Shown here: positions 24,531 to 35,629 of the stretch, piece by piece
Layout of the letters: each line of letters begins with the position of its first letter
Position numbering within the stretch: the first letter of the stretch is position 1
Assembly (NCBI GenBank): GCA_005406025.1
Contig: BGZK01000105.1
Span: 558,001 to 622,000, forward strand
DNA from: Eumeta japonica
Taxonomy: Eukaryota; Arthropoda; Insecta; Lepidoptera; Psychidae
Length of the DNA: 64,000 bases
Direction: 5' to 3'
Translations under genes and position numbers: made by a program
The notes under the pieces: generated by a model
The model's database searches: none
What the model was told of the DNA's origin: nothing
Seen by the model: only the letters and a program-made list of their open reading frames with translations

Positions 24531-25185
24531 GGGAGAGATCCGCACAGATCGCTGGAGTGTAGAAGAATTCACGTTTGCGAATTCACATGTGCATCGCAAA
24601 ATTATGCTTTCCTTATCGAAATATACATATTTTAACTTTACAACACACACATACAGAAAACAAACAAACAACGACGTACAGAGACAAATATATACGATAC
24701 AAGCTATATATTAATCCCTACTAGGAATATAAAATACGCATAATATAATATTACATCATTCCTACACATAATCTAACGAAACGAAGGTTTAACTTATGCG
24801 GACAGTAACTAAGCAGAAAAAAAAAGAACACACAAATTAATTACAAAACACGTCCTTAGGCTAAACTTGCTACCCTAGAACACGTCTGTATGTTAAAACA
24901 AAACCAAGCTTATCCCTGTTATTCTTTAAAACATCTCAACTTTTCTCTTTAATTAATAGCCAAATTTACAATTGAACAAGAGCGTCATTAATCTTATTAT
25001 GTCCTTGCTAGTGGTGTCGCGTAAATAATATGACGAACGCAGAAATTGTCATTAGATTTCTATCTTTTAAACGTCCTAAACACGCCAGATACAAGCAGAA
25101 CTTAAGCGAGAATTGATTTCTTTCAACCTCAAAACGATTCAGCTACAAACCTATTAACTTAAGATCTGCCATTGCGAAGATGTGC
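24531..25185. other. A+T-rich noncoding DNA
   Basis: I see no gene or recognisable repeat. Confidence 0.6.
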
Positions 25186-25645
25186 CGAGGAGTAATAAAT
25201 ATAAAGAGTTCATAGAGCTAGTTATTTGCGGCCCAGCGACGCCGCAGTCGGGTTTATCGCCCTCCCCCAACACCCCCTCGGACTTGACGACGACGATAAA
25301 ATCTCTACGACGAGTGAGACCTGTTTGCAAATTACGCCTCTACTTGCAGGACGTTAAGGGTCCGCCCTTAATTAAGTCTATGGCGATATTCCCTCAAAAA
25401 TATTGGTTTTGTTGTCTTTTTAGGGAAATTAACTAGTGCGACGTATTTTTAAATTGTTTCTCGATATTATTAATCAGACGGTACGGTCCTTTGATTACAT
25501 GCATACCTATGTAGAGCGTCGTCTTAAATATTGCAAGCTCTGTACGAGCCGATTGCTGCATGACATTTGTGTACTAAACGACAATGAATCCACCACACTA
25601 TTTATCCAATTCTGGCGTATGATAAACGATTTCGTAGAGTAATTT
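25186..25645. promoter_or_regulatory. Possible conserved noncoding/enhancer block
   Basis: Composition is balanced compared with both flanks. It contains a perfect TCF/pangolin-type CCTTTGAT at 25488-25495, TTAATTAAG near 25369, and several other homeodomain-like cores. Two adjacent open frames (84 and 68 codons) have no known motif. A regulatory role is inferred, not shown. Confidence 0.27.
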
Positions 25646-25872
25646 TCAAAAATATTCTTTACGTCTTTTACTTATTCAGTCATCTAATAACACAGGTTTG
25701 GCGAGAATGCTAAAATTACGAACTTAAAACCTCACAACTCATCCTTAAAATATGGCAAGTTCAATGAAGTCTCAGCATAAACATAAACTAGCGTACACCG
25801 TTCTCGGTAAACATATTCAAATATAACAACATTTTCATTCTAATGCAATAACCGTTTTGAGTTAAATTTCAG

Positions 25873-26675
25873 TTAGTCCATTAAAATGTTACATTTTTAG
25901 GCCTTACCTTGCGTTTTAGAGATATTTTATTTTTTGATGTGGTCAGTGTAAAACTAAAACAAGTTGTGGGGTCGCCACCCTTGTCGCCATCTTGAAAATA
26001 GTTGAAATGGTATTACGATATATCTCTTAAACTATTTATTTGATAAAAAATTTGTTAACATTTTTGTTACAAATTAAATTCTCTACAACTTTGGTCCAGT
26101 AACTTTTGTCGTATAACTATAAAAAAGTTAGAGCGAAAATTCAGAAATTCGAGAAAAATATTTTTCGATTTAACTTTTATCATTTTACGATATAATGACC
26201 ATTTTGTAGATCGTTTTTGAGGAACAACTTTCATTCGCATCATTTTTCATTAAGTCAATAGTTAAGGTTTTACAGCGCTCAGAAGTGAGTACTATTTTTC
26301 AGTACTCTTAACTATACCTATATTATACGTGTACCTATAATATGTCATCAGTTATTGATTGTTTTTTATTTTTTTTTACTTTATTATTATATTTTTTTAA
26401 TTCTAAATTTTGCAATATTATTAATAATTAAATATTGACTCTTTTCCCCACCACCCACGAGGTAGAGTCTAGAGGCGCGTTTTTACGTGGTATCCCCAAT
26501 AGGCATAATCCACGGTGATTTTCTAAATTAGAACTACCCGTCCTCAGTCGTTTCGATGGACCAGGCTGCGGCTCAGCATCTGATCGGGTTTCTGAATTAA
26601 AACCAGTGGGAGAACTGGAGAAGGAAGGGGTGTTAATGTTGGCGGTTCATCATCAGTCATTTTCATTTATTAATT
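25873..26675 (+). repeat. Left arm of the 1.79-kb foldback element
   Basis: This arm pairs with 26813-27661. Mirrored landmarks include GGTAGAGTCTAGAGGCGCG on this arm and CGCGCCTCTAGACTCTACC on the other. The plus-strand open frame at 26606-26818 is the mirror of the gene fragment in the right arm. Confidence 0.87.
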
Positions 26676-26900
26676 CTGAGAGTTCCATTACGTTGCTGCA
26701 AGTCTCCAGAACAATGGAAGCATACTGCAGAACATTTCATTCCTGCTTTTCGGCATCCACACATCGCTCCACAGTTTCCTTTGCATTTGCAAAGATCAAT
26801 TTTAGAAGCTTCAATTAATAAATGAAAATGACTTTGATGATGAACCGCCAACATTAACACCCTTCCTTCTCCAGTTCTCCCACTGGTATTTAATTCAGAA
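26663..26900 (-). pseudogene. Cys-rich (CXC-like) C-terminal fragment
   Basis: The minus-strand frame reads LCKCKGNCGAMCGCRKAGMK and then CSAVCFHCSGD, ending after about 20 more residues. The spacing CxC..xC...CxCRKAGxxCS..C..C.G is a cysteine cluster that I recall at the C-terminus of a large uncharacterised arthropod protein family, and it resembles CXC (tesmin-like) metal-binding clusters. Upstream the sequence continues into the right arm, where small indels break the frame, so the rest of the protein is missing. The end of the frame lies in the left arm. The N-terminal half of what appears to be the same family sits in the element at 9.3-11.7 kb. Function is unknown. Confidence 0.6.
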
Positions 26901-27661
26901 ACCCGATCAGATGCTGAGCCGCAGCCTGGTCCATCGAAACGACTGAGGACGGAGTAGTTCTAATTTAGAAAATCACCGTGGATTATGCCTATTGGGGATA
27001 CCACGTAAAAACGCGCCTCTAGACTCTACCTCGTGGGTGGTGGGGAAAAGAGTCAATATTTAATTATTAATAATATTGCAAAATTTAGAATTAAAAAATT
27101 ATAATAATAAAGTAAAAAAAATATAAAAAACAATCAATAACTGATGACATATTATAGGTACACACGTATAATATAGGTATAGTTAAGAGTACTGAAAAAT
27201 ACTCACTTCGGAGCGCTGTAAAACCTTAACTATTGACTTAATGAAAAATGATGCGAATGAAAGTTGTTCCTCAAAAACGATCTACAAAATGGTCAGATAT
27301 CATTTTTCGTAAAATGATAAAAGTTAAATCGAAAAATATAAATTTTTTCTCGAATTTCTGAAGATTTTCGCTTATAACTTTTTTATTTATAGTTATACGA
27401 CAAAAAGTTACTGGACCAAAGTTGTAGAGAATTTAATTTGTAACAAAAAATGTTAACAAATTTTTTTTATCAAATAAATAGTTTAAGAGATATATCGTAA
27501 ATACCATTTCAACCCCTATTTTCAAGATGGCGGCCGTGGGACAAGGGTGGCGACCCCACAAACTTGTTTTTAGCTTTACACTGACCCCCCCCACACATCA
27601 AAAAAATAAAATTACGTCCTCTAAAAAACGCAACCCCAAATGTAACTTTTCAATGGACTAA
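26813..27661 (-). repeat. Right arm of the 1.79-kb foldback element
   Basis: Reverse complement of the left arm. It is about 45 bp longer because of small insertions, such as CGGCCGTGGGA near 27533. Confidence 0.87.
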
Positions 27662-28319
27662 ATATATACACACCACCACTAGTTGGTGTGCTATATAATA
27701 AAAAATAATCTTTAAATTGGGTTAAATAATTATTTCTTACGTTGGTAACTCTTAGGAGTATAATAAAAATAATTAAAAATATATTGACGAAAAATCATAC
27801 TTAGGAGGGCAGGCAACACGAAAAGTACAGTCACTTTCACGTCATGCTCCAAAAAATGTAATAATTATGAAATAGTTTTTTTAATAAATCGTAACAAAAT
27901 TGAAATAAATTTATTATTATTATTAAGAAAGTATTTTTTTTTTGTCTACGCTGATTTTCTTTCCAGTGTCTAGAATATTTTGTCGAAAATACAATAATTA
28001 ACATTGTGTTCGTTTATTGTTCTTTAAACACGAAACATGATTAACAGAAGCAAGGAGATTACAGACCGACAGCGGTCTACAATTTATGACACGTTTCCTG
28101 TTCATCAACGATGTGTTTAGACGTCATATTATCAAACGTTGCTTCATACTTCTGAGTACAAGTACTATACATACAATACATTTTTTTTTCTCAGATTTCC
28201 AACTGTAAGAGACATCTGAAAAAATAATAAAACGTAAATAAGAACTTGAAAAAAATATATGAAAGTATTTAAGATTTAATATACATAATAATTAGTTGTA
28301 CCTGCTGTGAATGGTAATT
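27662..28319. other. A+T-rich noncoding DNA
   Basis: I see no gene or recognised repeat. Confidence 0.6.
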
Positions 28320-28680
28320 AAAAATATACAAGTCTTGAAGGGCCTGATACTATGCATTGGTATTGGCAAAATTATAAATAACAGAGATACAGTCCTAGAA
28401 ATAATAGGTTTTTATAGGAAATTTCCTCCTCTTTAAGGATCTTTTTTTTGATTTTTTTTAAATCTTACTAGGTTACGAGATATCGGCAAAAAACAAAACA
28501 CTTTTTTTTCAACTTTAATTTTTTATAATTTTTACAATTTTTAAAATGCTTTCGATAAATCTTTCTAGACATTATTTTGGATCGAATGAGCTATCGCACG
28601 TATTTTTAGGACCAGTATCTTTATTTTTCCCCATTTTCAACTTGTTACCTAGATTATAACAAATAAAGTAATATATTTAT
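28320..28680 (+). repeat. Possible transposon-derived repeat
   Basis: GGAAATTTCCTCCTCTTTAA followed by GAGATATCGGCAAAAAAC resembles the style of long-terminal-repeat interiors seen in the two foldback elements of this window (poly-T blocks with aperiodic A+T). No terminal repeats could be found, so the assignment is weak. Confidence 0.25.
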
Positions 28681-29487
28681 TGCGAAGTCATAGTTGCATA
28701 CATTTTGTCTAAATCAGCATACAATAATTATAATCAACTTAAAAGTATTAGACACGCTACAAAATAAATAAAATACATTTTTTTTTTGATTTGAATATGT
28801 GGACTTGTACAACGTGACGAGCGATAATATCTGCCATGTTATGTGTAATAGCGCCACGATGCCATTCAACAAGGACTTTCAGCAGGGTCTGAAAACACTG
28901 CCAAAGGCAGTTACTGGTGCGTTGGCAACCCCAGAGAATGAGAGCTTAACACAACGAGGGCTTTAATTTGATTCGAGTCAAAATCCGGTTGGTTACTTTG
29001 TCTTTGGTCGAGATTTGTTTCCGTTAGTTTCTTATTGGAACACAACACTCTTGATTACTCAACTAAGCCGCGGTATGTACGTTCGAGTATGAAGTTTCAT
29101 CCGCATGTATATTAATAGATATCCATTAAAAGGCTAATTTTTGCCAATTTCAACTTTAAACAAAAGTTAATCATAGGTTGTTTTTTATGATTTACGTGTA
29201 TAAAATAATTGTAAATTACAATGTAAATAAAGAAATTTACTAAATCAGTCGCTGTGCGTAATTGATGATACTGTTTATAAAAGAATATATTAAAATAGAA
29301 TTTAATTAACATTCATTGACTTTTGGAGAGATACTTATTAGAAAATATTTTATTTTTTAGAAATATAAGCCTATATTCTCAACAAAAGTATAAATCATAA
29401 TTTCCATCGTAAAATTAATATTATTGACTGGAGTAATCTATTTTTTTTCAATATAATTACCAACTACCTCTTTGAATCATAAAATAT
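28681..29487. other. Noncoding DNA; small G+C-richer island
   Basis: 28800-28970 is more balanced in composition and holds no motif I know. The remainder is A+T-rich. Confidence 0.45.
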
Positions 29488-29832
29488 CGATACTTTCACA
29501 GTTTTAAATACACAGTCGCAATTCACAGCTTTCGTATATATAACTTTCTTCAAATTGAACACTTTGTCCGGTGCCGTGTAACCAAACGTTTGCACTACCG
29601 AACGAGTCCGGGGACGTTAGCCAACGGATGCCAAGTTAGGTCACGTCGCGAACGTTTCCCCAAGTCGGCGTTCGAGTGGGCGCACTTAGTACAACTTGTT
29701 ACACTCGATTCCGACTCGGAAAAGTACGATTATCCGACGCTTAAGTCTATCCCTAACTTCATTTGTTGCTTGAAACATCCTCCGGTAACGGCGATCAACG
29801 CTCTAATCAACAAAGTACGGATTGCCCGATAA
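29488..29832 (+). other. Open frame in a G+C-richer block, possible exon or conserved element
   Basis: An uninterrupted frame runs from about 29488 to a stop at 29832. It passes through RTSPGTLANGCQ, SAFEWAHLVQLVTLDSDSEK and PTLKSIPNFICCLKHPP. There is no good ATG. A weak acceptor-like TACTTTCACAG lies at about 29491-29501, so it could be a 3' exon. No recognised domain, no donor and no polyadenylation context support it. A conserved noncoding element with a chance open frame is equally possible. Confidence 0.25.
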
Positions 29833-30034
29833 CATGTTAAGTAACGTTGTAATAAAATATTATTTTTGTTTTGGTGAAACGTCGAATTGTGATTGTTTGT
29901 TATTATGTAAGCTATGTGCAAAAAAAAAAAAACAAAACAGGAGATTTATTTCATTACCTCGAATCGATTGAAACAAATAAGAATTTAAACGAAAAGTAGG
30001 AAGAATTGCAAGGGACTTAACTTTAGGATAAATG
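29833..30034. other. A+T-rich noncoding DNA
   Basis: A run of A's lies near 29921-29933. Nothing else is seen. Confidence 0.6.
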
Positions 30035-30150
30035 ACATCCAAATGAGAAGACGGAGCCCTTGCAGGACTCACTCGTGTGTCTGTTTGTTTTTCTGTTTGA
30101 CTGTCACAGCCAATTTACTTTGAATATAGTGAACCGATTAAGTTAACGTT
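30035..30150 (-). repeat. Lepidopteran repeat fragment, reverse orientation
   Basis: GGAGCCCTTGCAGGACTCAC followed by TCGTGTGTCTGTTTG resembles the reverse complement of the phrase GACAGACGCACGAGTGATCC then TATAAGGGTTCCG, which I recall as a common moth repeat tail. The + copy of this phrase is at 53935-54050. Confidence 0.5.
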
Positions 30151-30166
30151 TGTTACACATTAAAAC

Positions 30167-30225
30167 TCATTTATTTACGTTACACATCCGTGATTCAAAC
30201 ACAGATGTGTAACGTAAATAAATGA
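30167..30225. repeat. Perfect hairpin with 22-bp arms
   Basis: Positions 30167-30188 and 30204-30225 are exact reverse complements, with a 15-nt loop. This is the longest perfect short hairpin in the window apart from the mariner palindrome. Confidence 0.92.
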
Positions 30226-32143
30226 TATAAATCGGGGGGTAAATAAGAAAATAAAAAAATGTAAATTGTATTATGTGACATATCTAATTGCGAGGGTGTT
30301 CAATAATTTACTTTTCATAATATTGAAGTAAACAGATGTAAATTATTTTAAAAAATAAATGTAAATTACCCATTTCCCCTTTATTTCTGGAATTACGCTT
30401 AAAATTTTGAAAAAATACGAAAAATGGTTTTTCCATCTAAATTACAGGAAAACCTATAAAAAATGTATATTTTCCTTCATTTTGACTTGTTTCAATATCC
30501 AGTATAAATTGACAGTCACTTAGTATGTACTCATATACTCAATGAGTGTTATTTTGTGGTGAACTTCGCATTATTGCGGTTCCATATTAATTTTAAGAAG
30601 AAATGAAAAATCAAATACCAGATTACCTTATATCACTCGGTCTTAGTCGTATTCAAGTATGTACGACACGATAGAATTCAACAATGAAAAATATATCAAC
30701 AATTTTTCTCTAAAATAAGATACACTATACATTTTTTTTTATTTTCACACACAAATTCGGTTCAGAAAAAAAAGTATAACAAATATTCAAAGTAAGAAAC
30801 CTTCACCAGGCGAGTAAAACAGTCACTTGTCCAATTTTTCAGCAATGAAAACAATTCAAATATTCCATATAATTCAATACAGTAGACAACCAAATTATTT
30901 CATAAGGAACAAGTGTTATGGTCCGTCACATTTTTGCCTCGGAGACCTTTAAAAAGTACATATAAGATTTTTTAAATGGTTATAGCCATGTCGTGATTAT
31001 TCCCCGTACGACCCAACATGCAAGCTCGAATTTTTTTCTAGACTCTCTCAGTGTGTGTGATTGGATCCCGTTATATCACTACCCGAAGCAAAAGAAAGAA
31101 ATGGAGCAATTTACGGTAGTGATCTATTGCTTTACTATTATTAATTTACACATTGTCTAATTTCCCTCTAATTCGTGCCACTGCAAATAATGAAATATAC
31201 TTGTATCAAAAATAGCTTCCTTCTGTACATGGCGTACCTCAAACTGCAATGACAGATAATGGTACATAATGGCAATTAGTACAAATGCAAAGGTACAAGA
31301 TTTGTTATGCCTTAAATATACTTCCTATTATTGGAACTACCTTTAACTCTTTCATTGTTACCCAATTGCTCGATTGATTTATGGGACTTATGAAACTATT
31401 GTGTGAATCAAAATACATTTTAGATCACAGTGTATTAAGTCGTTAAAGAAATTAAACGTATTCCACTTTACAGTGCATTTTTTCACTTTTTTTGAGAGAT
31501 TTACAATTTTTTATTCGACGATTTGTTGTCATTTTCTCTCCCGTCATCTATTTTGTTGAATCTAATTTCTCGTGTTTTGAAAGTAATTCGAAAGGGAAAA
31601 TGTTCAAACGTAATATTTGCAAATTTTATAAGAAAGATCGTGTATTCCACAGACGTACAAATAAAATGGATGGTACATTATTCATGACATAACAATTTTA
31701 CTGACACACAAACGTAAAATATAAGTTTCCAATTAATAGTAGGGCTTTAGAGAATCAAAATATTATGATAATGGTAGAAATTACTTCTACACTGTATTTT
31801 TTAAGGAAAAAGGATGATATTGCTTTTCATAAAAAATCTCGATTACAACCATAACTCTGTGTGTATTTATCGATCGACAACAAGACCCTGGACTAATTCG
31901 GTGCCTTTGCGACCGCTATTTAGTGGTTAGATGTATCAGGGTGGATAATAAGGTAATCGATACCCCCAATTAAGTTAGGAGGCAAAAGGGCTCGATAAAT
32001 TTCACGAGCAACGAATAAGTTACCGCCTTCGGGGAGAGAGCTAGATTTTTCCTTGTGATGTTTTGTTCTGTGTGAGTATTCGATATAACAGTTTCTTATG
32101 TACAATACTAAGTTAGACGACGTATCGGCAAAATAAGATGTAA
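30226..32143. other. A+T-rich noncoding DNA
   Basis: I see no gene, and no repeat is recognised. The open frames at 31492-31692 and 31920-32225 have no motif. Confidence 0.55.
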
Positions 32144-32177
32144 ACCGAAAATCAACATTAATATGTTGATTTTCGGT
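32144..32177. repeat. Perfect hairpin with 15-bp arms
   Basis: ACCGAAAATCAACAT and ATGTTGATTTTCGGT are separated by four bases. Confidence 0.92.
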
Positions 32178-32879
32178 GCAGAAAAGAAATATGAGCAGAA
32201 TCTGACTGACTGAATTATTGATCAAAGCTCAGCCGAAAAGACTAAGTCTAGAAACTTTCTTTAAAGGGTTTATTTCTATAATTTGGGCAAATACTAAAAT
32301 GGAAGTGGTCATGGCGATTCCATCCCTAATGGGATAAATGGGATGACAGTTTGTATGAAATTACTGATAGTTTTGAAGTTAGTGACGTTGTTATTTGAGA
32401 TTGGCCGAAAATTCCTATTTGAGCTCTTAATTGTTAAAAATTTATCACGTGTTTCAAAGTTCAAAAAAAATTCTACTCCAAAAAGAACAAAATGGACATT
32501 AAAAATTTGCTTAGCAAAACTGTTAATTTTTAATTTAGGATTACAAAAAGTGGTATTTATTACAAGTTTTGTTACAAAGAAAAACAAAAATGTTTCACGG
32601 CGGTTTGCACTAAAGTAAATTTGTAATTTGTAACCCTAATCCGAAAAATTCGAGACATTATTCATACATTATCTGTCAAGTCTTACGGATTACTTTTACA
32701 AATTACCTTTTTGCTTTTGGTGCATCCCACCGTTACGCACTTGGAAATTCGACCACTCAGATAAGGGGTGAAATGAGAGATAACGTTTCGTACATCCAGT
32801 GGTTCTGTTGGTTCTGAAATCAGATTGTTTTTCTTTTTCAGGGGCCGCAAATATGAATTTGTTCGAATTATATGTTCGA
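32178..32879. other. Noncoding DNA
   Basis: Overlapping open frames on both strands at 32309-32618 are Leu/Lys/Phe-rich and mirror one another, as expected by chance in A+T-rich DNA. The 124-codon minus-strand frame at 32696-33070 has no recognisable motif and runs through the hexamer-like region. Confidence 0.45.
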
Positions 32880-33085
32880 TATAACGAATAGAAAGAGAGT
32901 TTGGTGTTGAAAGAGCGAGCGGGATAAGAATCTAAAACGAGAATAGAATACGGTTGAAAATCTTTACGCCACGACGTAACTTTGACGTCGTAACGATGTC
33001 GACTCAGTGGTTTTAAGTTTGCAGAATTGGACTGCTGAATCGGAACCAGTATTGGACTCAGGATTGACATCGAGTAAATAAATAC
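32880..33085 (-). repeat. Degenerate GGAATC-type hexamer segment
   Basis: Strings such as GAATCTAAAACGAGAATAG and GAATCGGAACCAGTATTGG, ending with GGATTGACATCGAG then TAAATAAAT, resemble the array ends at 40.16 and 40.66 kb (GACATTGATCGA, GGCATCGATCGA). Probably an older copy of the same family. Confidence 0.4.
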
Positions 33086-33654
33086 TTGATGTATACAGCT
33101 ATAGATTTTTTACAGGTCATTTGATAATATTTAATTAATATGATTCGATAGAAATTGTAGATCATTCGGCGAACCATTGTTGTTGTATTTTCAACAGCTT
33201 TTTCTTCGTGTTTGTTTCAACTATCATTTATTTTTGTGTTATATTTTAATTTATATAGATTTTTATTGTAAATATTTTAAGTCTAGTAAAGTTTTACTTT
33301 CACTTTGTTTTCTTAAAAAGCTTAACTTTTAATTTTTAATATAAAACAAAACCACTAAAACTCCAGCAATTAACGCTAACACACTGTACTAAACAACGTT
33401 TATATTAAAAAAAAAATATGACAATATAATTAAAGTTTAATCATGAAAAGTTTTAATTTTAATTAAGAAATATCACAAATTTCAATTCAATTTAACAAAT
33501 TTCTGTTTTGCACAGTTTAACATCGGAGTTTATGAGGGGCATGAATATCCTATGTACGTCTCTCAGCTGTATGAAAAATTGCGATATATATATATGTTTC
33601 TTAGCTACGCACTTTTTCGAATGCAGGTAATGCTCGATAATAATTGTTAACTTC
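33086..33654. other. A+T-rich noncoding DNA
   Basis: Nothing recognised. Confidence 0.6.
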
Positions 33655-33822
33655 AATGGACGTCCCTATTACTAAGACTCCGCTATCTGTCCGACTAGCC
33701 GTCCGTCAGCCACGGGGCTGTAACTTTTGAACCCCTAATTGGTAGACACGTGAAATTTTCACAGAGTGTGCATTACTGTCGTCATTATATCAAAAAACAA
33801 TAAAAATAAAATATAGTTAAAA
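33655..33822 (-). repeat. Lepidopteran CCGGCCAAGTGC-family repeat, reverse copy
   Basis: CCCTATTACTAAGACTCCGC, then GTCCGTCAGCCACGGGGCTG and GTGAAATTTTCACAGAG, match the reverse complement of the end of an abundant moth and butterfly repeat (CAGCGGAGTCTTAGTAATAG, CAGCCTGGTGACAGACGGAC, CTGTGAAAATTTCAACTG). Confidence 0.72.
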
Positions 33823-34565
33823 ACCGGCCAAGTGCCTGGCGGGCCACGAGCAGGGTAGGGTTCTCTAATTGCTCGTCACAATATGTGAACTTAGAACGGG
33901 GTTTCTTGTTTGATACTGTGATCCTATTGATTCAGTTTACGATTTAAAGTTTAATAGCGTCCAAAAACTGCGCCACATAAAAAAAAAAAATGTTAAGGAT
34001 GTTATGATTTTACTGATCCTACGTCGTACATAGACTTATGTTTACTACCTATTTTACTCAAACAATAACGTCATCTAAGTAATTTTCAATTGAATTTGTA
34101 TAAAATTTTGCTTTTCACTTCTCCAAATACGTTCTATATGCTGGTTAACGTTAACTTGTACAGCCTACACAACTTTATATTTTTAACTTCGTTTTAAGTG
34201 ATTTCTTTTAACACATCTGAGAATAATCATTTATATTTGGGATACACTTGACTATAACAAAAATTAGCACTATTAAGATTAATCATATATTTTGTTAACG
34301 GTTTTCACGAAACCGCAATATTTTTTGGAGGACTTATCCAACGATACGCCACACCAAAAATGACATGGCAATTTTTTTTTCAAGACGTTATTGTACCACT
34401 TTGCCGGCGTGATCAATATGAGGACCCGCACCAAATCATAGGTATCTTATACTATGAGTTTCTGAGCCCTGCCGCATAGAAACAGAAGGGCGGACGAATA
34501 TGATGAAACTATAAGGGTTGTTCTTGTTGACTACTAAATCCTATAAATTTAACGGAGTCCCCATG
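33823..34565 (+). repeat. Lepidopteran CCGGCCAAGTGC-family repeat, forward copy
   Basis: The start AACCGGCCAAGTGCCTGGCG then GGTAGGGTTC matches the family start (ACCGGCCAAGTGCGAGTCGG, GGGTTCCGTA). The end, GGCGGACGAATATGATGAAA then CTATAAGGGTTG, matches the tail seen at 18.6 kb. It directly abuts an inverted partial copy on the left. No protein-coding capacity is visible. Confidence 0.68.
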
Positions 34566-35440
34566 GAAAAAAAAAGGTTTTTTTAAGCATTTTTTTGTTC
34601 GAATTTAATTTTGTTCTCGCTTTTTATTAACTATTTTAGTAAAATATATAGTATTAATTATTGGACAGTCTTTTGGATTGGATTGAATTAGACAGTACCC
34701 TACGTCATGTACGATTATAACTCGCTCACGACGGTTTTTTTACTTTTTATTTAGATTCAAGATTTACTCAATTTTAAGATTATTAATTTTGAGGATTTAA
34801 AAATAAATATTCAAGAAAAGCATTGCAAAAATTCTATTTCCTCCTTTTTATTATCCTTTGACGTAAAAGTACACCAGATAGAAATTGGTGCAGCTAACAC
34901 ATGCATCTGTTTTTGATTTGGTCATAAACGAAAACGAAGTGATAGAATAGCGTGGTGTTATACGCATTGTTGTTTCTACTAAACAAAGTCATCCGAATGT
35001 TTCGTTGATCTCATCAACGGTTTTCGGTAACTGTTCGATCGTTCTTAGTTAATTCGAGTCAGTCTAAGGTACGGAACCACAATGAGTCTGCCGCACTAGC
35101 GATAATAGCAGTAAAACGTCTCACATAGTTCCGATTAATCGGCCCTCAAAATTTTCGGCACATATTTACTACACCTTTCCCGACTAATTTTAATGACTTG
35201 TTTGAATTATGGTTTTTGAAATCTATAGCCTAAGCAAAGTATTATTTTATTGTGTAATCATTAAATATGTATTTATATTGGAATATATTTAAACGATAAA
35301 AACTCTTTTATATTAATTTATATTGAGGATGAGATTAATAATTTCAGCATCAATTGCTTATTACAGCCGCAATAACGATAAAGTAACTGCTTCTATCGTA
35401 AGCAACAACTTAATTTATATTAAGTTTGTGCTGTTATACA
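34566..35440. other. A+T-rich noncoding DNA
   Basis: I see no gene or recognised repeat. Confidence 0.6.
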
Positions 35441-35482
35441 ATGACTACGTGTATTGCTGTTATCAGCAATACACGTAGTCAT
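35441..35482. repeat. Perfect hairpin with 19-bp arms
   Basis: Positions 35441-35459 and 35464-35482 are exact reverse complements with a 4-nt loop (TTAT). Confidence 0.93.
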
Positions 35483-35629
35483 GTGTTACGTTAGTGGTAA
35501 AGTTGTACAGATGGTACGCTCATTGCAGATATATGTTTAACTCTATTTGGATAAAAATGATGCTCCTGCTATCTTTTAATAGAAGTAAAAGACAATTTTT
35601 TTAGGTTTTTAAAATTCAATAAATTATTT

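Larger units (their letters stand above)
25873..27661. mobile_element. 1.79-kb foldback element with ~800-bp arms
   Basis: TTAGTCCATT at 25873 is mirrored by AATGGACTAA ending at 27661. From there inwards the two halves are near-perfect reverse complements, apart from small indels and substitutions, until 26675 on the left and 26813 on the right. Only about 137 bp in the centre is unpaired. Part of a Cys-rich gene sits over the centre. No clear target-site duplication flanks it. This could be a foldback transposon or a hairpin-type inverted duplication of one end of a larger element. Confidence 0.85.

Noticed and set aside
26606..26818. Plus-strand open frame in the foldback element
   Set aside because: It is the mirror copy of the minus-strand Cys-rich fragment, running into the antisense of the centre.
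32309..32618. Overlapping 91- and 92-codon frames on opposite strands
   Set aside because: Mirror frames in A+T-rich DNA; composition Leu/Lys/Phe-heavy without motif.
32696..33070. 124-codon minus-strand open frame
   Set aside because: Runs through a degenerate hexamer-type repeat; no motif or supporting signals.
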